Assembly (NCBI GenBank): GCA_016783445.1
Contig: JADHWO010000016.1
Location: forward strand, 1 to 41,206
Length of the DNA stretch: 41,206 nt
Source of the DNA: Candidatus Aminicenantota bacterium
GTDB taxonomy: Bacteria; Acidobacteriota; Aminicenantia; Aminicenantales; Aminicenantaceae
Reading direction: 5' to 3'
This document shows, one piece after another, positions 34,667 through 41,206 of this stretch (its first letter is position 1; each line of letters begins with the position of its first letter). The translations under genes and the position numbers were made by a program. Under the pieces are notes generated by a model. It ran no database searches, was not told the origin of the DNA, and worked only from the letters and a program-made list of their open reading frames with translations.

Positions 34667-34727
34667 TTGATCTCCTTTAATTGATTTTTTCTCTTCTAAT
34701 TTGATAAGAAGAGCCTTTTTCTTTATT

Positions 34728-34756
34728 TTTATACACTCAATATGGGTTTGTGTCAA
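34728..34756 (-). promoter_or_regulatory. Sigma-70 promoter for pal-cpoB-ssb
   Basis: On the minus strand TTGACA (34756-34751) is spaced 17 bases from TATAAA (34733-34728). Transcription would start near 34721 with a leader of about 55 bases and a strong AAAGGAG site before pal. It separates pal-cpoB-ssb from the tolQ-to-tolB block. Confidence 0.7.
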
Positions 34757-34765
34757 CCTTAATTA

Positions 34766-35050
34766 TCCTGAATTATTCATAAAACCTGCCGACACTATAA
34801 TTTATTTCCAATGATTGTAGCTCGTTACATTGTTTTATTTCCAAAATTAGCATTCAAAGCTTCTCCGATGTATTCATTTCAATTTTTTGTCGGCATTTTT
34901 TACCCTTCGGGCAAGCTGATGTCACTGCATCTGCTTTGTTGCAGGGCATTCGCAGTGGAAAACCACATCTTCATACCCTGCGCCTTGCACCTGCAGCAAC
35001 CTCAACTCGTGAATAATTCACGACTTCCTGAATTATTCATGAAAACTGCC
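34766..35050 (-). repeat. Family-2 repeat, copy 1, bounded by direct repeats
   Basis: TCCTGAATTATTCAT then AAAA and CTGCC occurs at 34766-34790 and again at 35026-35050. Between them lie a perfect palindrome CGTGAATAATTCACG (35008-35022) and a nested hairpin (CACTGC/GCAGTG around CTGC/GCAG, 34923-34957). The complement of about 34927-35022 matches plus-strand sequence at 38811-38991, including CGAGTTGAG, GTGGTTTTCCA and GAATGCCCTGCAACAAAGCAG. It fills most of the 330 bases between tolB and pal, and no gene is seen in it. Confidence 0.65.
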
Positions 35051-35086
35051 AATACCTTTAAAATGGGGATATAATGGGGGCGGATG

Positions 35087-36388
35087 CTACAAGCTTTTTT
35101 GTTGAGACCAATGAGGGAGCTTATTATCTCCTTTTGAAGTAAGGCGTCGAAGGTTAAAACCATCATAATCGATTGAATAAAGCTGAATAGTTCCGTTTAG
35201 GTTTGAGGTGAATACTATATGCCGACCATCGGGAGACCAGCAGGGAGATTCATTTCGAGCATTACTTTCAGTTAGCTTGATTATTTGCTTTGTCCGGAGA
35301 TTCTGGACATATATATCAAATAGATGTTCTACACGGGAGACATAAGCGATTCTGTCTCCTGCAGGAGACCATGAGGGCGCATCGTGATAATTTCCCCCAA
35401 AACTGACTCTTCTAACGTTTGAGCCTTCTGCATCCATGATGTAGATTTGAGGAGTCCCTCCCCTGTCAGAAGTAAAGGCTATTTCCCGGTTTGTTGGAGA
35501 CCAGGAAGGAGCTGTATCGATTGCGTTATTAAAGGTTAATCTTTTTATATTCTTGCCCTCGCTTGTTGCTACATAAATTTCGGAATTTCCTTCCTCTATA
35601 GTAGAGCAGAAAGCCAGTTTTTCCCCGTCAGGAGAAAATGCTGCAGCAAAATTTGTTCCTTTGCTGGCCACTTCTTTTCTTGTTCCCTCATAAGGATTAT
35701 ATATATACAGGACTGCGGCGTTGCCTACATATGATGTGTAAGCGATTGTTCTGCCATCAGGCGCCCAGGCAGGCATATAATCTACTAATTTGTTGAAAGT
35801 TAATCGTGTTTGATTTTGGCCGTCATAGTCCATCATATAAAGCTCATCGTTGCCATCTCGATTGGAAATAAAAACGATTTTGGAGGCAAAAAGTGGTCTT
35901 TCTCCGTAGATTTTCATGATTTCATCAGCAATTTTGTGAGCCACCAAGCGGAGGATGGTCTTTTCTGATTGATAGCGCTTTCCCGTAATGAATCGTCCAC
36001 TTTTGACGTCATAAATTTTTCCCTCAAAAAGAAGGTCTTGCTTTTCATTCTCCGAGACCTCGCCTACAAAGAGGATTTTAGCCTGGATAGATTCCCAATC
36101 CTTAAAAAATATTTTATCCGGATTTAAGGGTCTTATATAACTGTAATAGCTCTTGGGTATAAGTTGAAAAACCCGGCTGTAGTTTAAATCGTCAGAGATG
36201 ACTTGATGAAGTTCTTGGGACACAGATTTTAATTCTGGAGATGTGGAATGCACAATAAACTGGGGAATAGCCAGAGGAATGACGGGAATTCCTTCTTTTA
36301 TGCTCATAACCACTTCCTGCTGAGGAAAGAGAATCAATGCAGCAAGCAATAAAAGGATGCAGCAAATAAAAATCCCTTTTATTTTCAT
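35087..36388 (-). CDS. tolB: Tol-Pal translocation protein TolB
   Basis: This 433-residue periplasmic protein has a signal peptide (about residues 1-22), an N-terminal TolB domain with LNYSRVFQLIP, and a six-bladed propeller of repeats such as SNRDGNDELYMMDYDG, WSPDGRHIVFTSN and SFGGNYHDAPSWSPAGDRIAYVS. It binds Pal and transmits the pull of TolQRA. It overlaps the TonB/TolA-like gene by four bases. Pal follows after the family-2 repeat. Confidence 0.97.
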   Translation of the reverse strand: MKIKGIFICCILLLLAALILFPQQEVVMSIKEGIPVIPLAIPQFIVHSTSPELKSVSQELHQVISDDLNYSRVFQLIPKSYYSYIRPLNPDKIFFKDWESIQAKILFVGEVSENEKQDLLFEGKIYDVKSGRFITGKRYQSEKTILRLVAHKIADEIMKIYGERPLFASKIVFISNRDGNDELYMMDYDGQNQTRLTFNKLVDYMPAWAPDGRTIAYTSYVGNAAVLYIYNPYEGTRKEVASKGTNFAAAFSPDGEKLAFCSTIEEGNSEIYVATSEGKNIKRLTFNNAIDTAPSWSPTNREIAFTSDRGGTPQIYIMDAEGSNVRRVSFGGNYHDAPSWSPAGDRIAYVSRVEHLFDIYVQNLRTKQIIKLTESNARNESPCWSPDGRHIVFTSNLNGTIQLYSIDYDGFNLRRLTSKGDNKLPHWSQQKSL

Positions 36389-37221
36389 TTGGAATGCTCA
36401 AAAATTAAGAAAATTCCTAAATATTCATCCTCATAGTCTCTTGGGAGCGGGGGAAAAGGGGATGATGAGCGGATGGAGCGCTGGGCAGATAGATCAAGGG
36501 ACCTTACACCGCTTGACTCTTCTATTTTAAGATTTGATACTTGACCGTTTTTGTGAATCCTGAAATAAACAGTAACCTGGAAATTTCCTGAGATACCCGG
36601 ATCGACAAGAGAAGTAAACCAGTTACTTGAAACCCTGTCGATGATGATTTGGAGATAATATGTATATGGGAAGTTTGAAAGACCGATTTTAGAGGAATAA
36701 GCTGATCCAAATCCGCCGCCTGAACCGCTGCCTCCGCCGATCCTAATGCCAGAGCCAGAACCAGTCCCTGTTCCAGACCCTTCACCAGGCTTTTTCTCAG
36801 GCTCTTTGGCAGGGGCTGGACCAGTTTGACTCTCTTGAGCCACTTTTTGCTGTTTTTGAATAGCTGCCTTTTTTTCTTCTTTTGGTTTTATTTCTTTTTT
36901 GGGCTTTTCGACTGGATGCCTCAGAGATGAAGTTGTTTGCTGCTGTAGTTTCTGGAGAGTGGTTAAGTCTTTTAAAGTTTCTCTTTTTGGGAGGGTCGTT
37001 TCTGCAATGTTTTCTTTGGTGCCGCCTCCTCCACCTGCAGGTCCTCCCCTTCCTCCGCCTCCAGGGAAAGAGACCATGCTAACATAGTGGATCATTTCTT
37101 TTCTTGAAGACTTTGGGAAATGAGGCGATAGAAGGATGAGTAAAAAAAGCACCAGGTGAGCTGAGAATGAGAAAATAACAGCCATTTTAAAGACGGAAGC
37201 GTTTCTGTCAAGGGCCGTCAT
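36385..37221 (-). CDS. TonB/TolA-type energy-transducing protein
   Basis: This 278-residue protein has a single N-terminal membrane anchor (about residues 11-34), a Gly-rich and then Lys/Glu/Pro-rich spacer (about 52-165, with several GGGG and GSGSG tracts), and a C-terminal TonB-type domain (about 185-278) with VTVYFRIHKNGQVSNLKIEESS. Sequence favours TonB_C, but its place between TolR and TolB indicates the TolA role. It overlaps tolR and tolB by four bases each. Confidence 0.85.
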   Translation of the reverse strand: MTALDRNASVFKMAVIFSFSAHLVLFLLILLSPHFPKSSRKEMIHYVSMVSFPGGGGRGGPAGGGGGTKENIAETTLPKRETLKDLTTLQKLQQQTTSSLRHPVEKPKKEIKPKEEKKAAIQKQQKVAQESQTGPAPAKEPEKKPGEGSGTGTGSGSGIRIGGGSGSGGGFGSAYSSKIGLSNFPYTYYLQIIIDRVSSNWFTSLVDPGISGNFQVTVYFRIHKNGQVSNLKIEESSGVRSLDLSAQRSIRSSSPFPPLPRDYEDEYLGIFLIFEHSK

Positions 37222-37658
37222 TTCCGTTTTTTCTCCTCAGGTTCTATGGGTTGTGTTACTAGTCCAACGGTTTCTACTCCGGCCTTTTTTGTAATATCAA
37301 GAATGCGCATAAGAAATCCATAAGGAATACTCTCATCTCCCCGGATGAATACAATTCTCTTTTCCTTTCCATAGAAATATTCTTTCAGTTTTTGCTCGAG
37401 GAGAAATTGATTGATGACAGAATTTTCCATGTGAATGTATTTATCTTTGGTGATGGTCAGAGTTAAACCTTCTTCAGCAGGGGCTGACTCAGTTTCTGCC
37501 TGGGGGAGGTTGACTCCAATCCCCGACTGCATCATAGGCGCTGTGACCATAAAAATGACCAGGAGAACAAGCATAACATCCACAAAGGGGGTGACGTTTA
37601 TCTCGGATAGAGAAGTTCCGAGTTGTCTTTTACGCAGAGGATTTGTTTTAAGAGCCAT
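37218..37658 (-). CDS. tolR: ExbD/TolR family proton-channel subunit
   Basis: This 146-residue protein has one membrane helix (about residues 22-43) that includes the essential aspartate in NVTPFVDVMLVLLVIFMV, then a periplasmic domain with SIPYGFLMRILDITKKAGVETVGLV. It works with the upstream TolQ to use proton flow. It overlaps tolQ by 11 bases and the TonB/TolA-like gene by four. Confidence 0.96.
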   Translation of the reverse strand: MALKTNPLRKRQLGTSLSEINVTPFVDVMLVLLVIFMVTAPMMQSGIGVNLPQAETESAPAEEGLTLTITKDKYIHMENSVINQFLLEQKLKEYFYGKEKRIVFIRGDESIPYGFLMRILDITKKAGVETVGLVTQPIEPEEKKRK

Positions 37659-38307
37659 AGAGCTTTTCCGCGAAGCTTATAAATTCAAGGGAAAAGTCTT
37701 CTATCTCAGATATCACGCCTTTTATTCGGTGAAGGTAATGGTTGTAGGCGATGACTGCCGGAATAGCGGCAAAAAGGCCGGCTGCTGTAGCAATAAGCGC
37801 TTCTGCAATACCAGGAGCGACGGTCTGGACACTTGCGGATCTGAGTATTCCGATTTTGTTAAAGGCATCCATGATTCCCCATACGGTTCCAAAAAGGCCA
37901 ATAAAAGGAGTTACGCTTCCAGTTGTGGCCAGGAAGCTCATCATTTTTTCCAGATTGTTAATTTCATTATTCGAAGCCTTGGCAAGAGCACGGTTTATAC
38001 TCTCTAGATTTTCCGAACTAAGGATTCCCTCAGATGATTTCCTCAAATGAACAAGCTCTTTATAGCCAGACCGAAAGAGTGAAGCGAGGGGGCTGGATCT
38101 GTATCTTTTGGCTGCTTGATTCACTTCAGTAAAATCATTGCTTCTTCGAAACACTTTTAGGAATTTTTTAGATTGGGAAGATGCAGCTTTTAGTGTCTTC
38201 CTTTTAAAGAAAATGACTCCCCACGAAAAAACCGAGAAGAAAACCAGGACTAGGAGGACCAGTTGGACTATAATGCTGGCATCTATAATAAGTCTTATAT
38301 AATCCAT
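37648..38307 (-). CDS. tolQ: ExbB/TolQ family proton-channel subunit
   Basis: This 219-residue protein has three membrane helices, the first at about residues 12-34 and the last pair containing SVTPFIGLFGTVWGIMDAFNKI and GIAEALIATAAGLFAAIPAVIAYN, the family signature. The ATG at 38307 is preferred because GAGG lies 6 bases upstream; an ATG at 38319 would add four residues. It heads the tolQ-tolR-tonB/tolA-tolB block. Confidence 0.95.
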   Translation of the reverse strand: MDYIRLIIDASIIVQLVLLVLVFFSVFSWGVIFFKRKTLKAASSQSKKFLKVFRRSNDFTEVNQAAKRYRSSPLASLFRSGYKELVHLRKSSEGILSSENLESINRALAKASNNEINNLEKMMSFLATTGSVTPFIGLFGTVWGIMDAFNKIGILRSASVQTVAPGIAEALIATAAGLFAAIPAVIAYNHYLHRIKGVISEIEDFSLEFISFAEKLYGS

Positions 38308-38322
38308 TGATTTCCTCATAAA

Positions 38323-38351
38323 AAAGTAGCATATGCCATATTTAAAGTCAA
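38323..38351 (-). promoter_or_regulatory. Candidate promoter for tolQ operon
   Basis: On the minus strand TTGACT (38351-38346) is spaced 17 bases from TACTTT (38328-38323). The -10 box is poor. The predicted transcript starts about 10 bases before ATG 38307. Its -35 hexamer is the same as those of leuS, ftsY and rpsT. Confidence 0.35.
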
Positions 38352-38386
38352 CTCGAGCTCATGAAAATAAAAGGCTGTGTCTAAGG

Positions 38387-38780
38387 AAGCATCTTTTTTT
38401 CCGTGATGGGTTAATAAGGGTATTTGGGAATGTCTGAGCTTCCGTTCAGATTTTTAACGCCATTCCTTCATCATTCTATTCAAAGCATAAACGAAGGGCA
38501 GTGGGTGAGAAAAACCGTTTGAAGGCAAAGCGGGCATGGTTCCTCTCCATGATGGAGAGGAGAGCGAAGCCTGAAATCGAGCAGCTTTTGACTCGCTGGG
38601 GCAAAAGATGCGTGTTTTCTGAATCCACTGGCCTGAGTTTAAACATACTCGGTGTCCGGCTTTGCCGGATTCCCTCAAAAAGAGATTCAGGAAGGCTAAA
38701 TCTTCAAAGTCGCTTCATCCATCCCCAAATACCCTTATAATGTGATTGATCCGTCCTTCATCACGGCAAAAAAGATACTT
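38387..38780 (+). repeat. Family-1 structured repeat, copy D (complete)
   Basis: This complete copy of about 394 bp has long inverted ends: AAGCATCTTTTTTTCCGTGA at the left and the near-complement (ACGGCAAAAAAGATACTT) at the right. Inside these come AATAAGGGTATTTGGGAATG and its near-complement, with 16 extra bases on the right side. Hairpin 1 (38542-38560) matches copy A; hairpin 2 (TCCGGC-TTT-GCCGGA, 38654-38668) differs only in the loop. It lies between divergent tolQ and trkH. The open frame through it is shared by copies A and B but is not supported as a gene. Confidence 0.9.
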
Positions 38781-38798
38781 ACTGTGTTTCAAGCTTTA

Positions 38799-38827
38799 TT
38801 GACAAAATCCTGAATAATCTGGATAAT
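38799..38827 (+). promoter_or_regulatory. Sigma-70 promoter for trkH-trkA, inside the family-2 repeat
   Basis: TTGACA (38799-38804) is spaced 17 bases from GATAAT (38822-38827). The -10 box lies in the part shared with the repeat at 34.8-35.0 kb. The leader would be about 110 bases if ATG 38943 is the start codon. Confidence 0.55.
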
Positions 38828-38995
38828 TCACGAGTTGAGATTGCTGTAGACGTCTTTGCGAGGAGCGAAGAAGATTGCCATGTTGCGCTCGCAACAGGCT
38901 AAACAATCTCACAAATTATGCTATCATTACGAGGCACAGAGTATGAAACTGTGGTTTTCCAACACGAATGCCCTGCAACAAAGCAGACGAATTAA
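38805..38995 (+). repeat. Family-2 repeat, copy 2, interrupted by a palindromic insert
   Basis: The two flanks (about 38811-38852 and 38931-38991) match the complement of 35022-34927 with many substitutions. The middle (38853-38930) has no match there. The copy runs into the trkH reading frame, so the first residues after ATG 38943 (KLWFSNTNALQQS) are encoded by repeat sequence. Confidence 0.65.
38853..38930 (+). repeat. Nested palindromic insert (TTGCGAGGAGCGAAG type)
   Basis: It contains TTGCGAGGAGCGAAGAAGATTG, cut here as TTGCGAGGAGCGAAG then AAGATTG, and a hairpin with GTTGCG-CTC-GCAAC (38882-38895) enclosed by GATTG (38873-38877) and CAATC (38904-38908). The GCGAGGAGCGAAG word recalls small interspersed palindromes scattered in many bacterial genomes (general recollection). 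It is absent from the other family-2 copy, so it probably inserted later. Confidence 0.55.
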
Positions 38996-40346
38996 AAGGA
39001 GACAAAGGATTAAAGGGGAAAAGCGTTTTCAGCCAGCCCAGTTCCTGGCTATTAGCTTTATTGTAGCCATCTGTGTGGGTACTATTCTTCTTCTTCTTCC
39101 ATTTAGTACAAAATCAGGCCATATTTCTTTTATCGATGCCCTCTTTACAGCTACCTCCGGAGTTTGTGTGACAGGCCTTATTGTCCAGGATACTGCTACC
39201 TATTTCACTCCGTTTGGCCAGGTTGTTATCCTCGTCCTGTTTCAACTTGGCGGGCTGGGGATTATGACCTTTTCCACTCTTATTCTTTTTGTAGCCGGCA
39301 AGAAGATTTCAATAAAAGACAGAATAATCATACAGCAGGATTTTCTTCCCGGAGCACCAAGAGATGTTAAATCTCTTGTCAAAAATATTTTTTTCTATGC
39401 CCTGGCTTTTGAGGCAGCAGGAACCCTCTTTCTCTTCCTTCGCTGGCAGAAAGATTTCTTTTGGCTAAAAGCTCTTTCCAATTCGGTTTTTCATTCCGTC
39501 TCGGCTTTTTGTAATGCTGGCTTTTCTCTTTTCAGCGATAGTTTTATGTCTTACAGGGATGATATTTGGATAAATATTACACTCTTTATTCTGATTGTGT
39601 TAGGTGGAGTTGGATTTTTGGTCCTCCAGGAATCAAAGGAGATTCTATCAAGTTTAGTGCGAAGAAAAAAGATAAGGATATCCCTTCATACCAAAATGAT
39701 TCTCACAATGACTTCATTCCTTGTTGTTATTTCCTTTGTTCTTTTCCTTTTTATAGAGTGGAATCGTTCATTAAAAATGTTCACAATGAAGGAGAAGATT
39801 TTCTCTTCCCTTTTTCAAGTGATAACTCCACGAACAGCCGGGTTCAACACCATAAATCTGGGTTCTTTGAGTTTTGCAGCGGTCTTCCTTCTGATTATGC
39901 TTATGTTTATAGGGGCCTCCCCAGGTTCTACCGGAGGGGGTGTCAAGACAAGCACAATTGGTGTAATTTTTGCGTTCCTGAAATCTAAAATAAAAGCCAG
40001 GGATTCTGTTAGTCTTTTTTACAGGACTTTACCTCTGGAGTCAGTTACAAAGGCGTTCACGGTTGTTACACTGGCTGTTGGTATCATATTCCTCTCCTCC
40101 TTTATCATGTTAATCGCCCAGCCGTGGGCGGGCATGAAAGAAGTGCTTTTTGAGGTATTTTCTGCTTTTAGCACAGTTGGACTTTCTCTGGGGATAACGC
40201 CAAAATTGAGTAATTTTGGCAAGATTGTGATTATTCTAACCATGTACATCGGGAGGATTGGCCCCTTAACTATTTTATTTGCTTTCAGCAGGAGGAAAGC
40301 CTTCGGAAAATATAAGTATGTTGAAGAAACCGTTATGATAGGATAG
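38943..40346 (+). CDS. TrkH/KtrB family potassium channel subunit
   Basis: This protein of about 467 residues is the membrane pore of a Trk/Ktr K+ uptake system. The four pore loops are visible: TSGVCVTGL, FCNAGFSLF, TPRTAGFNT and FSTVGLSLG. Sequence resembles KtrB more than E. coli TrkH in length. The start is uncertain: ATG 38943 lies in repeat sequence with only a weak GAGG upstream. A strong AAAGGAG at 38995-39001 is followed by ATT at 39009, in frame, which would start MKGEKRFQPAQF, close to family N-termini. It is followed by its regulator 20 bases later. Confidence 0.92.
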   Translation: MKLWFSNTNALQQSRRIKRRQRIKGEKRFQPAQFLAISFIVAICVGTILLLLPFSTKSGHISFIDALFTATSGVCVTGLIVQDTATYFTPFGQVVILVLFQLGGLGIMTFSTLILFVAGKKISIKDRIIIQQDFLPGAPRDVKSLVKNIFFYALAFEAAGTLFLFLRWQKDFFWLKALSNSVFHSVSAFCNAGFSLFSDSFMSYRDDIWINITLFILIVLGGVGFLVLQESKEILSSLVRRKKIRISLHTKMILTMTSFLVVISFVLFLFIEWNRSLKMFTMKEKIFSSLFQVITPRTAGFNTINLGSLSFAAVFLLIMLMFIGASPGSTGGGVKTSTIGVIFAFLKSKIKARDSVSLFYRTLPLESVTKAFTVVTLAVGIIFLSSFIMLIAQPWAGMKEVLFEVFSAFSTVGLSLGITPKLSNFGKIVIILTMYIGRIGPLTILFAFSRRKAFGKYKYVEETVMIG

Positions 40347-40366
40347 AATCGGTAAAGGAGTATTTA

Positions 40367-41020
40367 ATGATGAAATTTGCTGTGATAGGGCTAGGGAGTT
40401 TTGGGTTTAATATAGCCAAGACTCTTTATGAGAAAAAAAATGAAGTGCTGGCTGTGGATGTAGAAAAGGAAAAGGTTGATGAAGTCCAGGAATTTGTATC
40501 TCATGCTGTGAACATGGATGCCGCAGATAAGGAAAATCTGCAGGCCCTGGGGATTCAGGAGATGGACGTGGTTATTGTGAGTCTAGGGCCGGAGATGGAA
40601 GCTTCCATACTCACAGTCCTTCACCTGCATGAGATTGGAGCTAAGCGAATTGTAGCTAAAGCCCTGACAGAAGACCATGCAAAGATTTTAGAGGCTGTTG
40701 GAGCAACTGATGTGATCTATCCGGAGAAGGATATGGCCATTAAGACAGCTCTAAAGCTGAGCTGCCCCAATGTGCTGGAGTACCTCCCTCTTACCTCTGG
40801 TTTTGGAGTCCAGGAGATTGCCCCTCCCGAGAAGTTTATCGGGAAGTCTTTAAAAGAGCTTGATTTGAGAAATAAATATGGCATTCAGGTTATGGCTATC
40901 AAGGAACTTATCCCGGAGAAAACGACTTATGTTCCCAGGGCGGATTTTGTCATAAAGGACAGTGATATCTTAATCATTATGGGGGAAGAAAAACAGCTCG
41001 AAAAGATTAACTATTTATAG
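40367..41020 (+). CDS. TrkA/KtrA family potassium uptake regulator
   Basis: This 217-residue cytoplasmic RCK protein gates the pore encoded upstream. It has a Rossmann NAD-binding N-terminus (VIGLGSFGFNIAKTL, then the acidic residue in LAVDVE) and a C-terminal TrkA_C domain (about residues 135-217) ending in DSDILIIMGEEKQLEKI. AAAGGAG lies 6 bases before the ATG at 40367. Its single RCK domain matches KtrA, not the double-domain TrkA. Confidence 0.95.
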   Translation: MMKFAVIGLGSFGFNIAKTLYEKKNEVLAVDVEKEKVDEVQEFVSHAVNMDAADKENLQALGIQEMDVVIVSLGPEMEASILTVLHLHEIGAKRIVAKALTEDHAKILEAVGATDVIYPEKDMAIKTALKLSCPNVLEYLPLTSGFGVQEIAPPEKFIGKSLKELDLRNKYGIQVMAIKELIPEKTTYVPRADFVIKDSDILIIMGEEKQLEKINYL

Positions 41021-41061
41021 ATTGCCTGAACTATCCTCTTAATTCTTTTCTTTTATACACG

Positions 41062-41206
41062 CTAGGCTAATTCAAGAAGTTTTTTCAGTATTTCCAGCGA
41101 AACCTGTTTGGCCTGTCTGCCGCTTTCTTTTGTAGGGCCTACACACGAGGGACATCCTTCCTCGCAGGGACAGACTGCGATGGTCTTCTTGGAATGTTCA
41201 AGAAGA
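41062..41206 (-). CDS. C-terminal end of a DEAD/DEAH helicase with DUF1998 zinc site (partial)
   Basis: The last 48 codons of a minus-strand gene run off the window edge. They read VCPCEEGCPSCVGPTKE followed by a short helix ending in LLELA. The four-cysteine CxC(x4)CxxC pattern with GCPSC is typical of the C-terminal zinc-binding tail of MrfA/Hrq1-like helicases with a DUF1998 domain. The rest of the protein is not visible. It converges on trkA with a 41-base gap that shows no clear terminator. Confidence 0.75.
   Translation of the reverse strand, partial: LLEHSKKTIAVCPCEEGCPSCVGPTKESGRQAKQVSLEILKKLLELA

Noticed and set aside
34811-35074. Plus-strand open frame of 87 codons between pal and tolB
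   Set aside because: It lies across the family-2 repeat, including its palindrome and terminal direct repeat, and has no ribosome-binding site.

Overview
This 41.2 kb window looks like ordinary chromosome from a free-living diderm (LPS-type outer membrane) bacterium with AT-rich DNA. The diderm call rests on LptE, an LptC/LptA-type protein, LptB and a full Tol-Pal set. Coexistence of RpoN, HprK, RapZ, EIIA-Ntr and a ManX-type EIIA with no sugar permease, plus a B12-dependent acyl-CoA mutase, suits an Acidobacteriota/Aminicenantes-like lineage. That placement is inference from gene content, not a phylogeny. No phage, plasmid, CRISPR, tRNA or rRNA was seen.

Layout. 1-5.1 kb: end of a repeat copy, a methylmalonyl-CoA mutase large subunit, enolase, two small envelope proteins (YtxH and DUF948 type), an unknown membrane protein and a second repeat copy. 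5.3-8.0 kb: a btuCFD-like vitamin B12 importer. 8.2-14.8 kb: leuS-lptE-holA, convergent rpsT (apparent ATA start codon), murJ and dtd. 14.9-18.7 kb: ftsY-ribD-ribE-ribBA on the minus strand, driven by an excellent sigma-70 promoter lying almost on the ftsY start codon. 19.3-27.9 kb: recJ, lptC/A-like, lptB, rpoN, hpf, ptsN, hprK and rapZ. 28.3-30.8 kb: ManX-type EIIA, HPr and enzyme I. 30.8-32.5 kb: a small unknown protein, a sirtuin and a mannose-6-phosphate isomerase-type cupin. 32.7-38.3 kb, minus strand: tolQ-tolR-tonB/tolA-tolB, then pal-cpoB-ssb from its own promoter. 38.9-41.0 kb: a TrkH/KtrB-TrkA/KtrA potassium uptake pair. The right edge holds the C-terminal end of a DUF1998-type helicase.

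The most unusual content is intergenic. A family of 340-440 bp elements (1-239, 4809-5147, 18787-19223, 38387-38780, and a 95 bp deletion derivative at 28027-28121) has terminal inverted repeats and two internal hairpins. The stems differ between two subfamilies by compensating changes, so pairing is conserved although sequence is not. One copy carries an internal inversion-duplication, and its core is flipped relative to its outer arms when compared with another copy. A second, unrelated repeat (34766-35050; 38805-38995) supplies the likely trkH promoter and part of the possible TrkH N-terminus, and carries a nested palindromic insert.

Together the genes cover envelope building and LPS transport, protein synthesis, riboflavin synthesis, a nitrogen/carbon regulatory PTS and K+ uptake. 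The B12 importer and B12-dependent mutase lie close together and may be functionally linked.
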